Part shown: piece by piece, positions 1 to 9,600 of the stretch | How the letters are laid out: every line of letters begins with the position of its first letter | Position numbering within the stretch: position 1 is the first letter of the stretch | DNA from: Guptibacillus hwajinpoensis | Lineage (GTDB): Bacteria > Bacillota > Bacilli > Bacillales > Guptibacillaceae | Direction of reading: 5' to 3' | DNA length: 64,000 nt | Assembly: GCF_020524165.1 (NCBI RefSeq) | Contig: NZ_JAIVKU010000001.1 | Coordinates: 276,164-340,163 of the forward strand | Notes under the pieces: generated by a model | Database searches by the model: none | Seen by the model: the letters and a program-made list of their open reading frames with translations, nothing else | Told to the model about the DNA's origin: nothing | Program-made: the position numbers and the translations under genes

Positions 1-218
1 GGGACTTTTAATCCGAACTGTTTCGCGATGATCTCTTCCATCTTTTTTCTTAAAAGGTTTTCAGCTTCTTCAGATTCAAACAAAACATTCCCGCTTTGAA
101 TATATGTTTTCACATTCTGAAACCCATCACTTGAAAGGGCATCCCGCAATTCGGCCATTTTGATTTTGTTTTTTCCACCAACGTTGATTCCTCTTAATAA
201 TGCGATATAGTTTGTCAT
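1..218 (-). CDS. DUF1697 family protein, 3' end cut by window edge
   Basis: The first 72 codons of a minus-strand gene are visible; the C-terminal part lies beyond the window. The protein opens MTNYIALLRGINVGGKNKIK and continues with a TYIQSGNVLFES segment, which is the characteristic N-terminus of DUF1697 proteins (small cytoplasmic proteins of unknown function). The ATG at 216-218 is preceded by an AAGGTGGG ribosome binding site. No function is established for the family. It is transcribed in the same direction as the DUF1722 gene upstream of it and may share its promoter. Confidence 0.8.
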   Translation of the reverse strand, partial: MTNYIALLRGINVGGKNKIKMAELRDALSSDGFQNVKTYIQSGNVLFESEEAENLLRKKMEEIIAKQFGLKV

Positions 219-273
219 TTTCGTCCCACCTTCTTTTGTTGGTTAACTACGGGAAGTTAAGGTAGTAATCCTT

Positions 274-762
274 CTATTTTCTACTACTTTCTTTTAGATA
301 ATCTTCTCTTAAGACAATCCGCAACTGTTTTTGATCATACACCTCATTCCATTTCCTCTGTGGTTGAACAAAGCTACTTTGTAACAAATAATCAGACGGA
401 TAGGTTTCAAGCAGCTTCCAAATCTGCTTTTGAATCACTTCAATGTTGTGATCGGTTAAGGGGTTTAAATCAGTTAGTTGCTCATTCATAACGGCAATAA
501 ATTCTTCTTTTTCCTCGCTTGTTGCCCTTTTTTTGAAATAGCCCCACATATGTTGGAGTGTTGTCCGCATACCCTTTTTAGTATAGGGGAGAGTTAAGGT
601 TTTCTTTAGTAAGTCATAGACATCAAGCAGCTCTTCAGGTGATTGCGCTTTTTTTAACGCTTCTCCTATGTTTTTGTAATGCTCATAGCCTTTCGCCATC
701 ACCGTATATTTATTTCTTGCCCACAGCTTTTCTGTTATCGGTCGGATTCGTTTGTTGCTCAT
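274..762 (-). CDS. DUF1722 (YbgA-like) protein
   Basis: This encodes a 162-residue soluble protein. The motifs HYKNIGEAL near residue 28 and LQHMWGYFKKRATSEEKEEF near 69 resemble the DUF1722/YbgA domain, which occurs alone or fused to DUF523; the family is linked to 2-thiouracil or DNA-photolyase contexts in some genomes but has no firm role. There are no membrane segments. The start ATG (760-762) follows an AGAGGTGATC ribosome binding site. It is divergent from the nuo operon, so the 763-882 gap must hold promoters for both directions. The family call rests on motif recognition only. Confidence 0.65.
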   Translation of the reverse strand: MSNKRIRPITEKLWARNKYTVMAKGYEHYKNIGEALKKAQSPEELLDVYDLLKKTLTLPYTKKGMRTTLQHMWGYFKKRATSEEKEEFIAVMNEQLTDLNPLTDHNIEVIQKQIWKLLETYPSDYLLQSSFVQPQRKWNEVYDQKQLRIVLREDYLKESSRK

Positions 763-882
763 TCGATCACCTCTGTTCGAAATTTAAAAAAAACTTACAA
801 ATAAAAGCAAGAATAAGAGTGGGGATGTTGAATTAGTATACAAGACTAGCAACTTTACAGCACGATGAGAGGAGAGACCTTC

Positions 883-1260
883 ATGGGTGAATCGCTTAAC
901 GTGTACCAAAATAGTTACCTCTTCGTAATCATGTTCCTTTTCCTTGGCCTTCTCCTTCCAACTGTTGCCCTAACAGCAGGAAGATTCCTTCGTCCCTCAA
1001 AACCAACATCTGAGAAACAAACAACCTATGAAAGTGGCATTGAGCCGTTTCACCAAAGCTGGATTCAGTATAACGTTCGTTATTATTTATTTGGATTGCT
1101 TTTTGTCATCTTTGATGTCGAAACCGTTTTCTTGTATCCATGGGCGGTAGCCTATCAAAAGCTTGGTTTCTTTGCGTTCATCGAAATGATGATCTTTATT
1201 GTCATGCTATTAATTGGCTTACTATACGCTTGGAAGAAGAAGGTGTTGAAATGGATTTAA
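883..1260 (+). CDS. nuoA: NADH-quinone oxidoreductase subunit A
   Basis: This is a 125-residue membrane subunit of complex I with three predicted helices (about residues 10-33, 63-85 and 90-118) and the conserved loop [12 protein letters not shown] followed by [15 protein letters not shown]. It helps form the quinone-channel end of the membrane arm. An upstream in-frame ATG at 865 exists, but the GAGAGGAGAG ribosome binding site lies between the two, so 883 is the better start. It is the first gene of an 11-gene operon, and its 3' end overlaps nuoB by 10 bp, implying translational coupling. Confidence 0.95.
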   Translation: MGESLNVYQNSYLFVIMFLFLGLLLPTVALTAGRFLRPSKPTSEKQTTYESGIEPFHQSWIQYNVRYYLFGLLFVIFDVETVFLYPWAVAYQKLGFFAFIEMMIFIVMLLIGLLYAWKKKVLKWI

Positions 1261-1769
1261 ACTTAGAAAATATAACGCCGGAAGAATATGAGGAAATGAA
1301 GCACAATGTTTTCCTTGCAACCCTTGAAAATGTAAAGGCCTGGGCACGAAGCAATTCGCTCTGGCCGTTAACGTTTGGTCTCGCCTGCTGTGCCATTGAG
1401 ATGATGGGTTCTGGTGCTTCTCACTATGACTTAGACCGCTTTGGAACGTTTTTTCGAACGTCCCCAAGACAGTCTGATGTGATGATTGTATCAGGAACCG
1501 TAACGAAAAAAATGGCTCCTGTATTAAAACGTCTCTATGATCAGATGCCAGAACCAAAATGGGTCATTGCGATGGGTTCATGTGCGACAGCGGGCGGTCC
1601 ATATATTAACTCCTATGCCGTTGTAAAAGGAGTGGATCAAATTGTCCCCGTTGATGTGTATATCCCTGGCTGCCCGCCAAATCCAGCAGCCCTTATATAC
1701 GGAATCAACAAACTACAAGAAAAAATCCGCTATGAAGCGCGCACCGGAAAGCGGGTGACGAATCGATGA
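1251..1769 (+). CDS. nuoB: NADH-quinone oxidoreductase subunit B
   Basis: This 172-residue peripheral-arm subunit carries the terminal [4Fe-4S] cluster N2, which passes electrons to quinone. The ligands are visible: tandem Cys46-Cys47 in [10 protein letters not shown], Cys111 in GSCATAGG and Cys141 in PGCPPNP. A longer frame opens at 1140 inside nuoA, but the AGAAGG ribosome binding site just before 1251 and the family length support this start. It overlaps nuoA by 10 bp and nuoC by 4 bp. Confidence 0.96.
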   Translation: MDLNLENITPEEYEEMKHNVFLATLENVKAWARSNSLWPLTFGLACCAIEMMGSGASHYDLDRFGTFFRTSPRQSDVMIVSGTVTKKMAPVLKRLYDQMPEPKWVIAMGSCATAGGPYINSYAVVKGVDQIVPVDVYIPGCPPNPAALIYGINKLQEKIRYEARTGKRVTNR

Positions 1770-2884
1770 GCGATCAAACACCTGAAGAGCTGGCGGAAGC
1801 AAAACGAAAGGCCGTAGAAGAAGCAAAGCGGAAGGCGGCTGAGTTACGGAAAAAGAAGGCGGAAGCCGAGAATCCTGCTGATGACCTTGAACTTCAAAAG
1901 AAAAAAGCGGTCGCAGCAGCTAAAGCAAAAGCCGCAGCGCTTAAAAAGCAAAAAGAAATGGAGAAAAGTGAAGAGAATAGCGTAGCGGAGGAAGAAGACG
2001 TTGCGCTTGCGAAAAAAAAGGCAGTCGCTGCCGCAAAGGCGAAAGCGGCGGCATTGAAAAAACAAAAAGAATTGAAACAAAACGAAACAGACGAGGAAGC
2101 ATCGGAAGAAGACATCGCACTTGCGAAAAAGAAAGCGGTTGCTGCCGCAAAGGCGAAGGCAGCTGCGTTGAAAAAGCAGAAAGAAATGGAGAATGACGGT
2201 GGCGTTGAGGAAGAAGCTACTCTTGCGAAAAAGAAAGCTGTAGCGGCGGCAAAAGCGAAAGCCGCAGCTCTAAGAAAGCAAAAAGAGGCGGGTAATTCCG
2301 AAGCTGCTGATCAGAAAGAAAAAGCGATTGCAGCTGCAAAGGCAAAAGCCGCTGCAGCTAAAGCGAAAAAAGCAGCTACAGAAGAGGATGAGCCGGCAGC
2401 CCCTTCACCCAATCAGCCCGTGCTTGATCGCTACCTTCATATCATTCAAGAAAATCTCGGAGACGACCTTCTTGAAGAGGCGTACATTAATCGGCTCGCA
2501 AAAGATGTTCCAACGCTTGTTGCAAAGAAAGAGACATACCTTAAAGTGGCGCAGTTCCTTAAATATAATGAGCTGCTCGCTTTTGATTATCTTTCTGAAA
2601 CGCACGGCACCGATTTTGAGACGCATATGGAAATTTACAACCACCTATACTCGTATCAAAATCACCAGAGCGTCGCACTTAAAGTGAAAATGGACCGAAA
2701 CGAACCGGTCATTGATTCGCTCACATCGCTGTGGGCTGGGGCAAACTGGCCAGAACGAGAAGGGTATGACCTGCTCGGCATTATCTTTAAAGGACATCCG
2801 AATTTAACGAGAATCATGATGCCAGATGATTGGGTCGGTCATCCGCTTCGAAAAGATTATGAGCCTTATGATGTGGAGGTGTAG
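1766..2884 (+). CDS. nuoC: NADH-quinone oxidoreductase subunit C with Lys/Ala repeat extension
   Basis: The protein has 372 residues. The conserved NuoC domain, which contacts NuoB and NuoD in the connecting arm, covers only about residues 218-372 and ends in the family signature [36 protein letters not shown] (36 aa, split here by eye). Residues 1-215 are a highly charged Lys/Ala/Glu extension containing five near-identical units built on [20 protein letters not shown] (about 1898-2380), probably a helical or coiled rod. Similar extended NuoC proteins are known in the B. cereus group. The unit is repeated at DNA level too, so copy number could vary between strains. The ATG overlaps the nuoB stop. 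Confidence 0.93.
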   Translation: MSDQTPEELAEAKRKAVEEAKRKAAELRKKKAEAENPADDLELQKKKAVAAAKAKAAALKKQKEMEKSEENSVAEEEDVALAKKKAVAAAKAKAAALKKQKELKQNETDEEASEEDIALAKKKAVAAAKAKAAALKKQKEMENDGGVEEEATLAKKKAVAAAKAKAAALRKQKEAGNSEAADQKEKAIAAAKAKAAAAKAKKAATEEDEPAAPSPNQPVLDRYLHIIQENLGDDLLEEAYINRLAKDVPTLVAKKETYLKVAQFLKYNELLAFDYLSETHGTDFETHMEIYNHLYSYQNHQSVALKVKMDRNEPVIDSLTSLWAGANWPEREGYDLLGIIFKGHPNLTRIMMPDDWVGHPLRKDYEPYDVEV

Positions 2885-2886
2885 CG

Positions 2887-3984
2887 ATGATTCGGACAGA
2901 GGAAATGCTATTAAATGTAGGTCCACAGCATCCGAGTACGCATGGCGTCTTTCGCATCGTGCTGAAAATTGATGGAGAAGTCATCAAAGAAGCAAAGCCT
3001 GTCATTGGCTACTTGCATAGAGGCACAGAGAAAATTGCTGAGAACTTGCAATATACACAAATAATCCCGTACACGGATCGAATGGACTACCTCGCAGCCA
3101 TGACGAATAATTATATCCTTTGTCATGCCGTTGAAACAATGATGGCTATGGACATTCCCGAACGCGCAGATTATCTTCGCGTTATTGTGATGGAGCTCGG
3201 AAGGATCGCGAGTCATCTTGTTTGGTTCGGAACGTACCTTCTGGATATTGGCGCGATGAGTCCATTTCTTTATGCTTTCAGAGAGCGAGAAGTGATCATT
3301 AATTTGTTGACGGAGATCTCGGGTGGACGATTGACATTTAATTATATGCGCGTTGGTGGGGTGAAGTGGGATGCGCCTGAAGGCTGGCTCGACAAGGTGC
3401 GGGAATTTGTGCCGTATATGAGAGAGCAGCTTGCTGGCTACCATGATCTTGTAACAGGGAATGAAATTTTTATGGCGAGAATGAAGGGGGTGGGCGCATA
3501 TTCCAAACAAAAAGCGCTTGCTTACTCGTTGAGCGGGGCCAACCTTCGCTGTACAGGCGTGCAGTGGGACCTCAGGAAAAATGAGCCTTATTCCCTTTAC
3601 GATCGCTTTCAGTTTGAGGTCCCGGTTTTTCCCCAAGGTGATGCTCTAGCCCGCTACAACTGTCGCATGGCTGAAATTGAAGAGGCACTGAAAATTGTGG
3701 AACAGGCTGTGGGGCAAATTTCTGACGGACCGATTATGGCAAAAGTACCGCGGATCATTAAGCCCCCTGCTGGTGAGACTTATGTTCGCATTGAATCGCC
3801 CCGCGGAGAGATTGGCTGCTATATTGCTTCAAAAGGAAAAAAAGAGCCGTACCGTCTGAAATTTCGTCGGCCATCCTTTTATAACCTTCAAATCCTACCT
3901 GAGTTACTCGAAGGAGAAAACATTTCGAATTTAATCGCGATTCTCGGCGGTATCGATATTGTGCTCGGGGAGGTGGACGGCTAA
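2887..3984 (+). CDS. nuoD: NADH-quinone oxidoreductase subunit D
   Basis: This 365-residue 49-kDa-type subunit forms the quinone reduction site with NuoB. Diagnostic segments are LNVGPQHPSTHGVFR at residues 9-23, GYLHRGTEKIAEN near 42-54, and the C-terminal SPRGEIGCYIASKGKKEPYR and GGIDIVLGEVDG. It is homologous to NiFe-hydrogenase large subunits. It starts 2 nt after the nuoC stop, and its terminal TAA overlaps the nuoH ATG, in line with tight operon expression. Confidence 0.96.
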   Translation: MIRTEEMLLNVGPQHPSTHGVFRIVLKIDGEVIKEAKPVIGYLHRGTEKIAENLQYTQIIPYTDRMDYLAAMTNNYILCHAVETMMAMDIPERADYLRVIVMELGRIASHLVWFGTYLLDIGAMSPFLYAFREREVIINLLTEISGGRLTFNYMRVGGVKWDAPEGWLDKVREFVPYMREQLAGYHDLVTGNEIFMARMKGVGAYSKQKALAYSLSGANLRCTGVQWDLRKNEPYSLYDRFQFEVPVFPQGDALARYNCRMAEIEEALKIVEQAVGQISDGPIMAKVPRIIKPPAGETYVRIESPRGEIGCYIASKGKKEPYRLKFRRPSFYNLQILPELLEGENISNLIAILGGIDIVLGEVDG

Positions 3985-4991
3985 TGATCAATGATATGCT
4001 TGCTTCCCAACCAGGTTACTGGCAGACGCTAGGTTTTTTCCTTGTCAGTGCCGCCATGTTAATGGTTGTACTCGGATTCGTTACGTACGCGATTTTAGCC
4101 GAGAGAAAAGTACTTGGCTTTATGCAGCTACGTCATGGGCCAAATAGAGTAGGTGGCCGGTTCGGTTTGCTACAAACGGTTGCTGACGTATTAAAGCTAC
4201 TACTAAAGGAAGATACGATTCCACGCGATGCGGATCGCCCACTCTTTATCATTGCACCAGTGGTTGCCTTTGCGCCAGCTTTTATCGTAATCGCCGCCCT
4301 TCCGCTAACTGAACAGGTGTCCTTTGCGAATATCGGCGTTGGCTTGCTTTATTATATTGCGATTTCTGGTATTTCTACGATTGGCATTCTTGCGGGGGGA
4401 TGGGCATCAAACAATAAATACGCACTGCTTGGTAGTATGCGATCAGCGGCTCAGATGATTTCCTATGAAATTCCGCTTGTGATGAGTGTTGTAGGAATTG
4501 TGCTCTTAACAGGGTCGTTAAATCTTAACACCATTATTGCGGAACAGGAATCCGTTGCATTTCTTTTTAAACAGCCGCTTGCGTTCTTCATTTTTTTGAT
4601 TGCATCGGTTGCGGAACTGAATCGTACCCCATTTGATTTACCAGAAGCAGAATCAGAGCTCGTTGCAGGTTATCATGTTGAATACTCAGGGTTTCGGTTT
4701 GCTTTCTTTATGCTAGCGGAATACGTTTACTTGTTTGCGATGGCTTCGTTAACGACCATTCTGTTTCTCGGAGGCTGGCAGGCGATTCCATTCTTAACCT
4801 TTATACCAGGTGCAGTCTGGTTCGCGCTTAAATTTATCGCGATTGTCTTCCTAATGATCTGGATTCGCGGCACATTTCCTCGTCTCCGAGCTGATCAGCT
4901 TATGTCTTTCGGATGGAAAATCCTTTTGCCGCTCGCTTTAGTAAATATTTTTCTCACGACCGTCGTGATTGAAATCATTCGCTCATTCTAA
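3984..4991 (+). CDS. nuoH: NADH-quinone oxidoreductase subunit H
   Basis: This is a 335-residue polytopic subunit (about eight helices) that joins the membrane arm to the quinone site. It shows the family motifs ERKVLGFMQLRHGPNRVG near residue 39, SVAELNRTPFDLPEAESELVAGYHVEYSG near 208 and WIRGTFPRLRADQLM near 292. The ATG at 3984 overlaps the nuoD stop by one base, and the gene is followed by a 15-nt spacer with a GGGAGGAAG ribosome binding site for nuoI. Confidence 0.96.
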   Translation: MINDMLASQPGYWQTLGFFLVSAAMLMVVLGFVTYAILAERKVLGFMQLRHGPNRVGGRFGLLQTVADVLKLLLKEDTIPRDADRPLFIIAPVVAFAPAFIVIAALPLTEQVSFANIGVGLLYYIAISGISTIGILAGGWASNNKYALLGSMRSAAQMISYEIPLVMSVVGIVLLTGSLNLNTIIAEQESVAFLFKQPLAFFIFLIASVAELNRTPFDLPEAESELVAGYHVEYSGFRFAFFMLAEYVYLFAMASLTTILFLGGWQAIPFLTFIPGAVWFALKFIAIVFLMIWIRGTFPRLRADQLMSFGWKILLPLALVNIFLTTVVIEIIRSF

Positions 4992-5009
4992 ACAAGGGAG
5001 GAAGCCAAC

Positions 5010-5429
5010 ATGCGTGGATTAGCGAAAGGCTTAGCTTACACCCTCAAAAATATGACAAAGGAAAAAGTGACGTATCAGTATCCTGATCAGCCACTTGCCT
5101 TACCCGATCGGTTTCGCGGCATTCAAAAATTTTATCCTGAAAAGTGTATAGTTTGTAATCAATGCGTCACGATTTGTCCGACTGACTGCATCTCCCTAAC
5201 AGGAATCAAACATCCTGATCCGAATAAAAAAGGAAAAATCATTGATACGTATGATATTAATTTCGAAATTTGCATACTGTGCGATCTTTGCACAGAGGTA
5301 TGTCCAACGGAAGCAATTATCATGACTAATAATTTTGAGCTTGCGACTTACAGCCGCGATGATCTCTTTAAAAATTTAGAGTGGCTCGATGAAAATGATA
5401 CGAACCTTCGGAAGGAAAATAAAGTATGA
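5010..5429 (+). CDS. nuoI: NADH-quinone oxidoreductase subunit I (2x[4Fe-4S])
   Basis: This 139-residue ferredoxin-like subunit has two CxxCxxCxxxC motifs, Cys46/49/52/56 and Cys88/91/94/98, ligating clusters N6a and N6b that relay electrons to NuoB. Because this operon has no nuoE/F/G, NuoI is the likely electron entry point, possibly from ferredoxin or another donor, as proposed for other 11-subunit complexes. It overlaps nuoJ by 4 bp. Confidence 0.95.
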   Translation: MRGLAKGLAYTLKNMTKEKVTYQYPDQPLALPDRFRGIQKFYPEKCIVCNQCVTICPTDCISLTGIKHPDPNKKGKIIDTYDINFEICILCDLCTEVCPTEAIIMTNNFELATYSRDDLFKNLEWLDENDTNLRKENKV

Positions 5430-5935
5430 ACGGGGAGCTGCTTATTTTTCTTTTCCTATTTCTTGTGACGATCACGGGTGGCTTACTCATGATTAATCTA
5501 TCAAAAGTCATTCATATGGTGATGGCCCTTGTTCTCACGTTTCTAGGTATTGCCGGGCTATATGTGATGCTTTCTGCTGAATTTGTAGCGGTCGTTCAAA
5601 TTTTAATTTACTCTGGAGCGATCACGATCATTATGCTTTTTGGGATCATGCTGACAAAACATACGGAAGAAGAGGTGAAAACAAGCTGGGCGAAAAAAGG
5701 CATTGTATTAACCGTGATCACTGCATTCTTCTTAGTTGTATTTAAGGGCATCCGAACGATGTCGCTCGGTCCGCAGGCGGAGAAGCTTCATGAAAACAAT
5801 ACCGAACAGGTAGGGTTAATGCTATTCACAGATTACGTGATTCCATTTGAACTTGTGTCGGTTGTGCTTCTCGTTGCCCTTGTTGGGGCCATTATTCTTG
5901 CGAAAAAGGATGAAGAAGAAGGTGAGAAGCGATGA
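5426..5935 (+). CDS. nuoJ: NADH-quinone oxidoreductase subunit J
   Basis: This is a 169-residue membrane subunit with five predicted helices; the segment [24 protein letters not shown] (about residues 53-76) is the family's conserved third helix. NuoJ couples quinone-site movement to the antiporter-like modules. Its start and stop overlap nuoI and nuoK by 4 bp each. Confidence 0.94.
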   Translation: MNGELLIFLFLFLVTITGGLLMINLSKVIHMVMALVLTFLGIAGLYVMLSAEFVAVVQILIYSGAITIIMLFGIMLTKHTEEEVKTSWAKKGIVLTVITAFFLVVFKGIRTMSLGPQAEKLHENNTEQVGLMLFTDYVIPFELVSVVLLVALVGAIILAKKDEEEGEKR

Positions 5936-6246
5936 GTTCGATTCCACTTTCCGCCTATTTATTAACCGCTTTGCTTCTGTTTTGTATTGGACTATACGGA
6001 GCATTAACGAAACGCAATGCGGTCATCGTGTTAATTTCGATTGAATTAATGCTGAATGCTGTTAATTTAAACCTAGTCGCTTTTGCAAAATATGGAGTAG
6101 GCGCATCGATTCGTGGTCAGGTATTTTCTCTTTTTACGATTACAGTTGCAGCAGCGGAAGCGGCTGTTGGGCTTGCTATTTTGATCGCGCTTTACCGAAA
6201 CAGGGCTACCGTTAATGTAGATGAAATGAACACACTTAAAAAGTAG
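5932..6246 (+). CDS. nuoK: NADH-quinone oxidoreductase subunit K
   Basis: This 104-residue protein has three transmembrane helices and resembles MrpC. The conserved [16 protein letters not shown] stretch (about residues 36-51) contains the membrane glutamate Glu38 used in the proton pathway, and [17 protein letters not shown] holds the second. It overlaps nuoJ by 4 bp. Confidence 0.95.
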   Translation: MSSIPLSAYLLTALLLFCIGLYGALTKRNAVIVLISIELMLNAVNLNLVAFAKYGVGASIRGQVFSLFTITVAAAEAAVGLAILIALYRNRATVNVDEMNTLKK

Positions 6247-6262
6247 CGAAGGGGGTAGAAAC

Positions 6263-8104
6263 GTGGACGTTGTCTGGCTTATCCCGATATTACCGCTTCT
6301 CTCATTTCTTATCATTCTGTTCACCAGGCCGATTCTCTATCGAAACGCCGGGTTTGTTGGGACCATTTTTACTGGAGCTGCCTTTGGCTGTGCCCTTCTT
6401 GTGCTTTTCAGCCATTTCGCTCAGGGGAATCAGCTTGTAGAAGCCAATTGGTTCTCAATCGATTCAGTCGTTCTGACAGTAGGCTTTGAAGTGACTCCGC
6501 TCAATGCGTTAATGCTTGTTATCGTGACGCTTGTCAGTTTTCTCGTACATATGTATTCCATTGGGTATATGGCGAATGATGAGCGCATTGCGACTTTTTT
6601 TGCATACCTTGGTCTCTTTACATTTGCGATGACAGGGCTTGTTCTATCGCCTAATCTTCTGCAACTCTATGTGTTTTGGGAGCTTGTAGGCGTTTGTTCC
6701 TTCTTACTCGTTGGTTTTTATTTCTATAAGCCTGAAGCAAAAGCCGCGGCTAAAAAAGCATTTATTGTAACAAGGATAGGGGACATAGGACTACTTGTTG
6801 CGATTTTTTTACTGTTTTGGCAAACGGGTAGCTTTGAGCTTGATGTCATTTTTGAGTCAGTACTAGCCGGTGACATCACTCCCTCTATGGTTACGATGAT
6901 TGCGATCCTGATTTTTATTGGAGCAGTTGGGAAGTCAGGACAGTTCCCGCTACATACATGGCTTCCTGACGCGATGGAAGGACCGACGCCAGTCTCCGCA
7001 TTAATTCACGCGGCAACCATGGTTGCTGCTGGAGTTTATCTTGTTGCCGTCATGTATCCTCTCTTTTCAAGCTCTGAAACAGCGATGACGACCGTAGCCA
7101 TCACAGGTGGGTTTACCGCGATTTTTGCAGCCACCATCGCTCTCGTGCAGCGAGACATTAAACGAATTCTTGCTTACTCGACGATTAGTCAGCTTGGCTA
7201 TATGATGCTTGCCCTTGGTGCTGCAGGGTACACAGCAGGCATTTTTCATTTAACGACCCACGCCTTTTTTAAAGCGCTTTTGTTTCTTGCGGCAGGAAGT
7301 GTCATCCATGCCGTTCATGAGCAAGACATTTTTAAAATGGGTGGACTCAGAAAACAGCTTCCGGTTACGGCAGCATTATGCTTAATCGGGTGCTTGTCGA
7401 TTTCAGGATTTCCACTTTTGTCAGGCTTTTTTAGTAAAGATGAAATTCTTGTTTCTACTTATGCAGACGGTCGGTACGTGTTATTTTCAATGGCGTTACT
7501 TACCGCTTTTCTCACAGCTTTTTATATGTTCCGTCTTTACTTTCTTGTGTTTGCTGGCAATCAATCAAGTGAAGCGAAGGAGTCTTCACGTGTCATGCTC
7601 ATTCCGATGCTCACTCTTGGGCTTCTTTCCATCGTAGCAGGTTATATACAAACCGCCTGGTTTGGAACGTTTCTTGGCGACTGGTTAGAGACGAGTCCTT
7701 ATCCGATCACAGTGGCTCATCACACGGCACCATCGTGGGTACCGATTAGCGCCATTCTTTTATCATTAGCGGGCATTGCGCTTGCTTGGACGTATGCGAA
7801 AAAGCCGCGGTATGCTGGAGAGAGATTGAACCCGGTGCATCGCCTTTTAACACATAAATACTTTATCGATGAGGTTTATCATGCAACTGTTGTCAAAGGA
7901 ACGCGAGTCATTGGCTACTTCTGGATGTACTTTGAACGTTTCATTATCGAAGGAGGCACACAGGCGCTTACAGGGCTTGTGAAACGAATGGGTAGAGCGG
8001 GATCAGACATTCAGTCCGGCCAGGTGCAAACATACGGTACAGTGGCATTCTCAGGTCTTGTCGTTGTCATCCTGCTTATTGCGGTATTAGGGGGGTATTT
8101 CTAA
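6263..8104 (+). CDS. nuoL: NADH-quinone oxidoreductase subunit L
   Basis: This 613-residue antiporter-like proton-pumping subunit has about 16 helices, with conserved FWELVGVCSFLLVGFY near residue 138, GKSGQFPLHTWLPDAMEGPTPVSALIHAATMVAAG near 226 and KRILAYSTISQLGYM near 300. A long amphipathic C-terminal lateral helix is expected after residue 510. Translation starts at GTG 6263 after a GAAGGGGG ribosome binding site. The stop overlaps the nuoM ATG by one base. Confidence 0.95.
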   Translation: MDVVWLIPILPLLSFLIILFTRPILYRNAGFVGTIFTGAAFGCALLVLFSHFAQGNQLVEANWFSIDSVVLTVGFEVTPLNALMLVIVTLVSFLVHMYSIGYMANDERIATFFAYLGLFTFAMTGLVLSPNLLQLYVFWELVGVCSFLLVGFYFYKPEAKAAAKKAFIVTRIGDIGLLVAIFLLFWQTGSFELDVIFESVLAGDITPSMVTMIAILIFIGAVGKSGQFPLHTWLPDAMEGPTPVSALIHAATMVAAGVYLVAVMYPLFSSSETAMTTVAITGGFTAIFAATIALVQRDIKRILAYSTISQLGYMMLALGAAGYTAGIFHLTTHAFFKALLFLAAGSVIHAVHEQDIFKMGGLRKQLPVTAALCLIGCLSISGFPLLSGFFSKDEILVSTYADGRYVLFSMALLTAFLTAFYMFRLYFLVFAGNQSSEAKESSRVMLIPMLTLGLLSIVAGYIQTAWFGTFLGDWLETSPYPITVAHHTAPSWVPISAILLSLAGIALAWTYAKKPRYAGERLNPVHRLLTHKYFIDEVYHATVVKGTRVIGYFWMYFERFIIEGGTQALTGLVKRMGRAGSDIQSGQVQTYGTVAFSGLVVVILLIAVLGGYF

Positions 8105-9597
8105 TGAGTGGCTTACTGACAATACTAATTCTCTCCCCACTACTTGGCGTTATTGTGCTAATCCTTATGCCTGAGAATCACCGTTCTATTAAAGTGATTG
8201 GCGTTCTTGGTACAGTTTTACCGCTAACGTTAACCATTGTTGTTTTTAGCTTGTATGATCGCACGCTTTCTGGTATTCAATTTGTGGAAAGCTATCGGTG
8301 GTTTGAGTTGATGACGGCAATCAGTCCGAATGAGCCCTATCCGGTCACCTACGACCTTGGGATCACCGGGCTATCGCTACTGTTTTTGATGCTATCAGCT
8401 CTTATCACTTTTCTTGCTTCGCTCGCTGCCTTTCGCATTCAAGAGGGAGTTAAAGCGTTCTATATGCTCTTTTTACTACTCGAATTTGGCATTCTAGGAG
8501 TCTTTTCTAGTGAAAATTTATTTCTATTTTTCTTGTTTTTCGAAGTGACGCTTGTTGCCATGTTTTTACTCATTGGAAAATGGGGAGGATTCGAGCGAGA
8601 AAAGGCTGCATTTTCATTTCTCGTCTATAACGGCATCGGCTCGATCTTACTTTTAATTGTCATCATTGTGCTATTCGTCGAGTTGCGAACGATGAATATT
8701 AGTGAACTAACTTCCATTTTGCAGGATTCCGATTCTTATGAGTTTCTATCAGGAAATACAAGAATGTGGCTCTTTCTCCTTCTTCTTCTAGCATTTGGAA
8801 CGAAGCTTCCGATCGTGCCGCTGCATACGTGGATGGTTCGTGTTCATATTGAGGCTCCTATTGCGGTGGTGATGATTCACGCAGGTGTTTTATTAAAAAT
8901 AGGCGCTTATGGCCTTATTCGCTTCGGGGCAGGTTTTTTCCCAGAGCAGTTGAAGGAAACAGCTGTTATCCTCGCGATTTTAGGGGTCATTAATTTACTC
9001 TACGGTGCCTTCATCGCTCTTGTTCAAACTGAGCTCCGTGCTGTACTTGCATACTCGTCTATCTCCCATATGGGCATTGTGATCATTGGCGTCGCATCAT
9101 TTAATACGGCTGGTTTTCAAGGGGCTGTCTTTCAAACCATTTCACACGGCCTGATCGCAGCGCTGCTTTTCCTACTTGTTGGGGTGATCGTTGATCGCTT
9201 CCAAACAACAAAATTGGCGGACTTAGGCGGAGTGGCGAGTCAGACGCCGCTTTTTGCAGGTTTCTTTCTCGCGGCAGGACTTGCTTCACTCGGATTACCT
9301 GGAATGAGTGGATTTATAAGTGAATTTCTTGCGTTTCTCGGTTTGTTTGAAGCGATGCCCGTGATTGGAAGTGTGGGCGTTATTGGCTTGATTCTAACCG
9401 CAGTATATATGCTGCGCGCTGTGCTTGCAGTGACGTTTGGAGAAAGAAAACCTCAATTTGATCAGCAAAAAGATCTATCGTCCGTTGAACTTGTTTCTTC
9501 CGCTATTCTGCTCAGTCTCATTATCTGGATTGGTGTCTATCCTGCAGTGTTATCCAACACACTTCAAATGGCGCGTACACTCGGGATCGGAGGTTAA
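8104..9597 (+). CDS. nuoM: NADH-quinone oxidoreductase subunit M
   Basis: This is a 497-residue antiporter-like pumping subunit with about 14 helices. Motifs include FFLFFEVTLVAMFLLIGKWGG near residue 140, AFGTKLPIVPLHTWMVRVHIEAPIAVVMIHAGVLLKIGAYG near 237 and RAVLAYSSISHMG near 316. Lys/Glu residues typical of proton half-channels are present in these segments. It lies between nuoL (1-bp overlap) and nuoN (3-nt gap). Confidence 0.95.
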   Translation: MSGLLTILILSPLLGVIVLILMPENHRSIKVIGVLGTVLPLTLTIVVFSLYDRTLSGIQFVESYRWFELMTAISPNEPYPVTYDLGITGLSLLFLMLSALITFLASLAAFRIQEGVKAFYMLFLLLEFGILGVFSSENLFLFFLFFEVTLVAMFLLIGKWGGFEREKAAFSFLVYNGIGSILLLIVIIVLFVELRTMNISELTSILQDSDSYEFLSGNTRMWLFLLLLLAFGTKLPIVPLHTWMVRVHIEAPIAVVMIHAGVLLKIGAYGLIRFGAGFFPEQLKETAVILAILGVINLLYGAFIALVQTELRAVLAYSSISHMGIVIIGVASFNTAGFQGAVFQTISHGLIAALLFLLVGVIVDRFQTTKLADLGGVASQTPLFAGFFLAAGLASLGLPGMSGFISEFLAFLGLFEAMPVIGSVGVIGLILTAVYMLRAVLAVTFGERKPQFDQQKDLSSVELVSSAILLSLIIWIGVYPAVLSNTLQMARTLGIGG

Positions 9598-9600
9598 GAT

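Noticed and set aside
1844..2150. Several minus-strand Phe/Ala-rich frames opposite nuoC
   Set aside because: They are antisense reflections of the repeated Lys/Ala codons in nuoC and have no start signals.
1898..2400. Regular repeats that could suggest a CRISPR array
   Set aside because: The repeats are in frame within nuoC, lack unique spacers of constant length, and code for a continuous protein.
2911..3636. 241-codon minus-strand frame inside nuoD
   Set aside because: It lies fully antisense to a clear nuoD, with no recognisable protein pattern.
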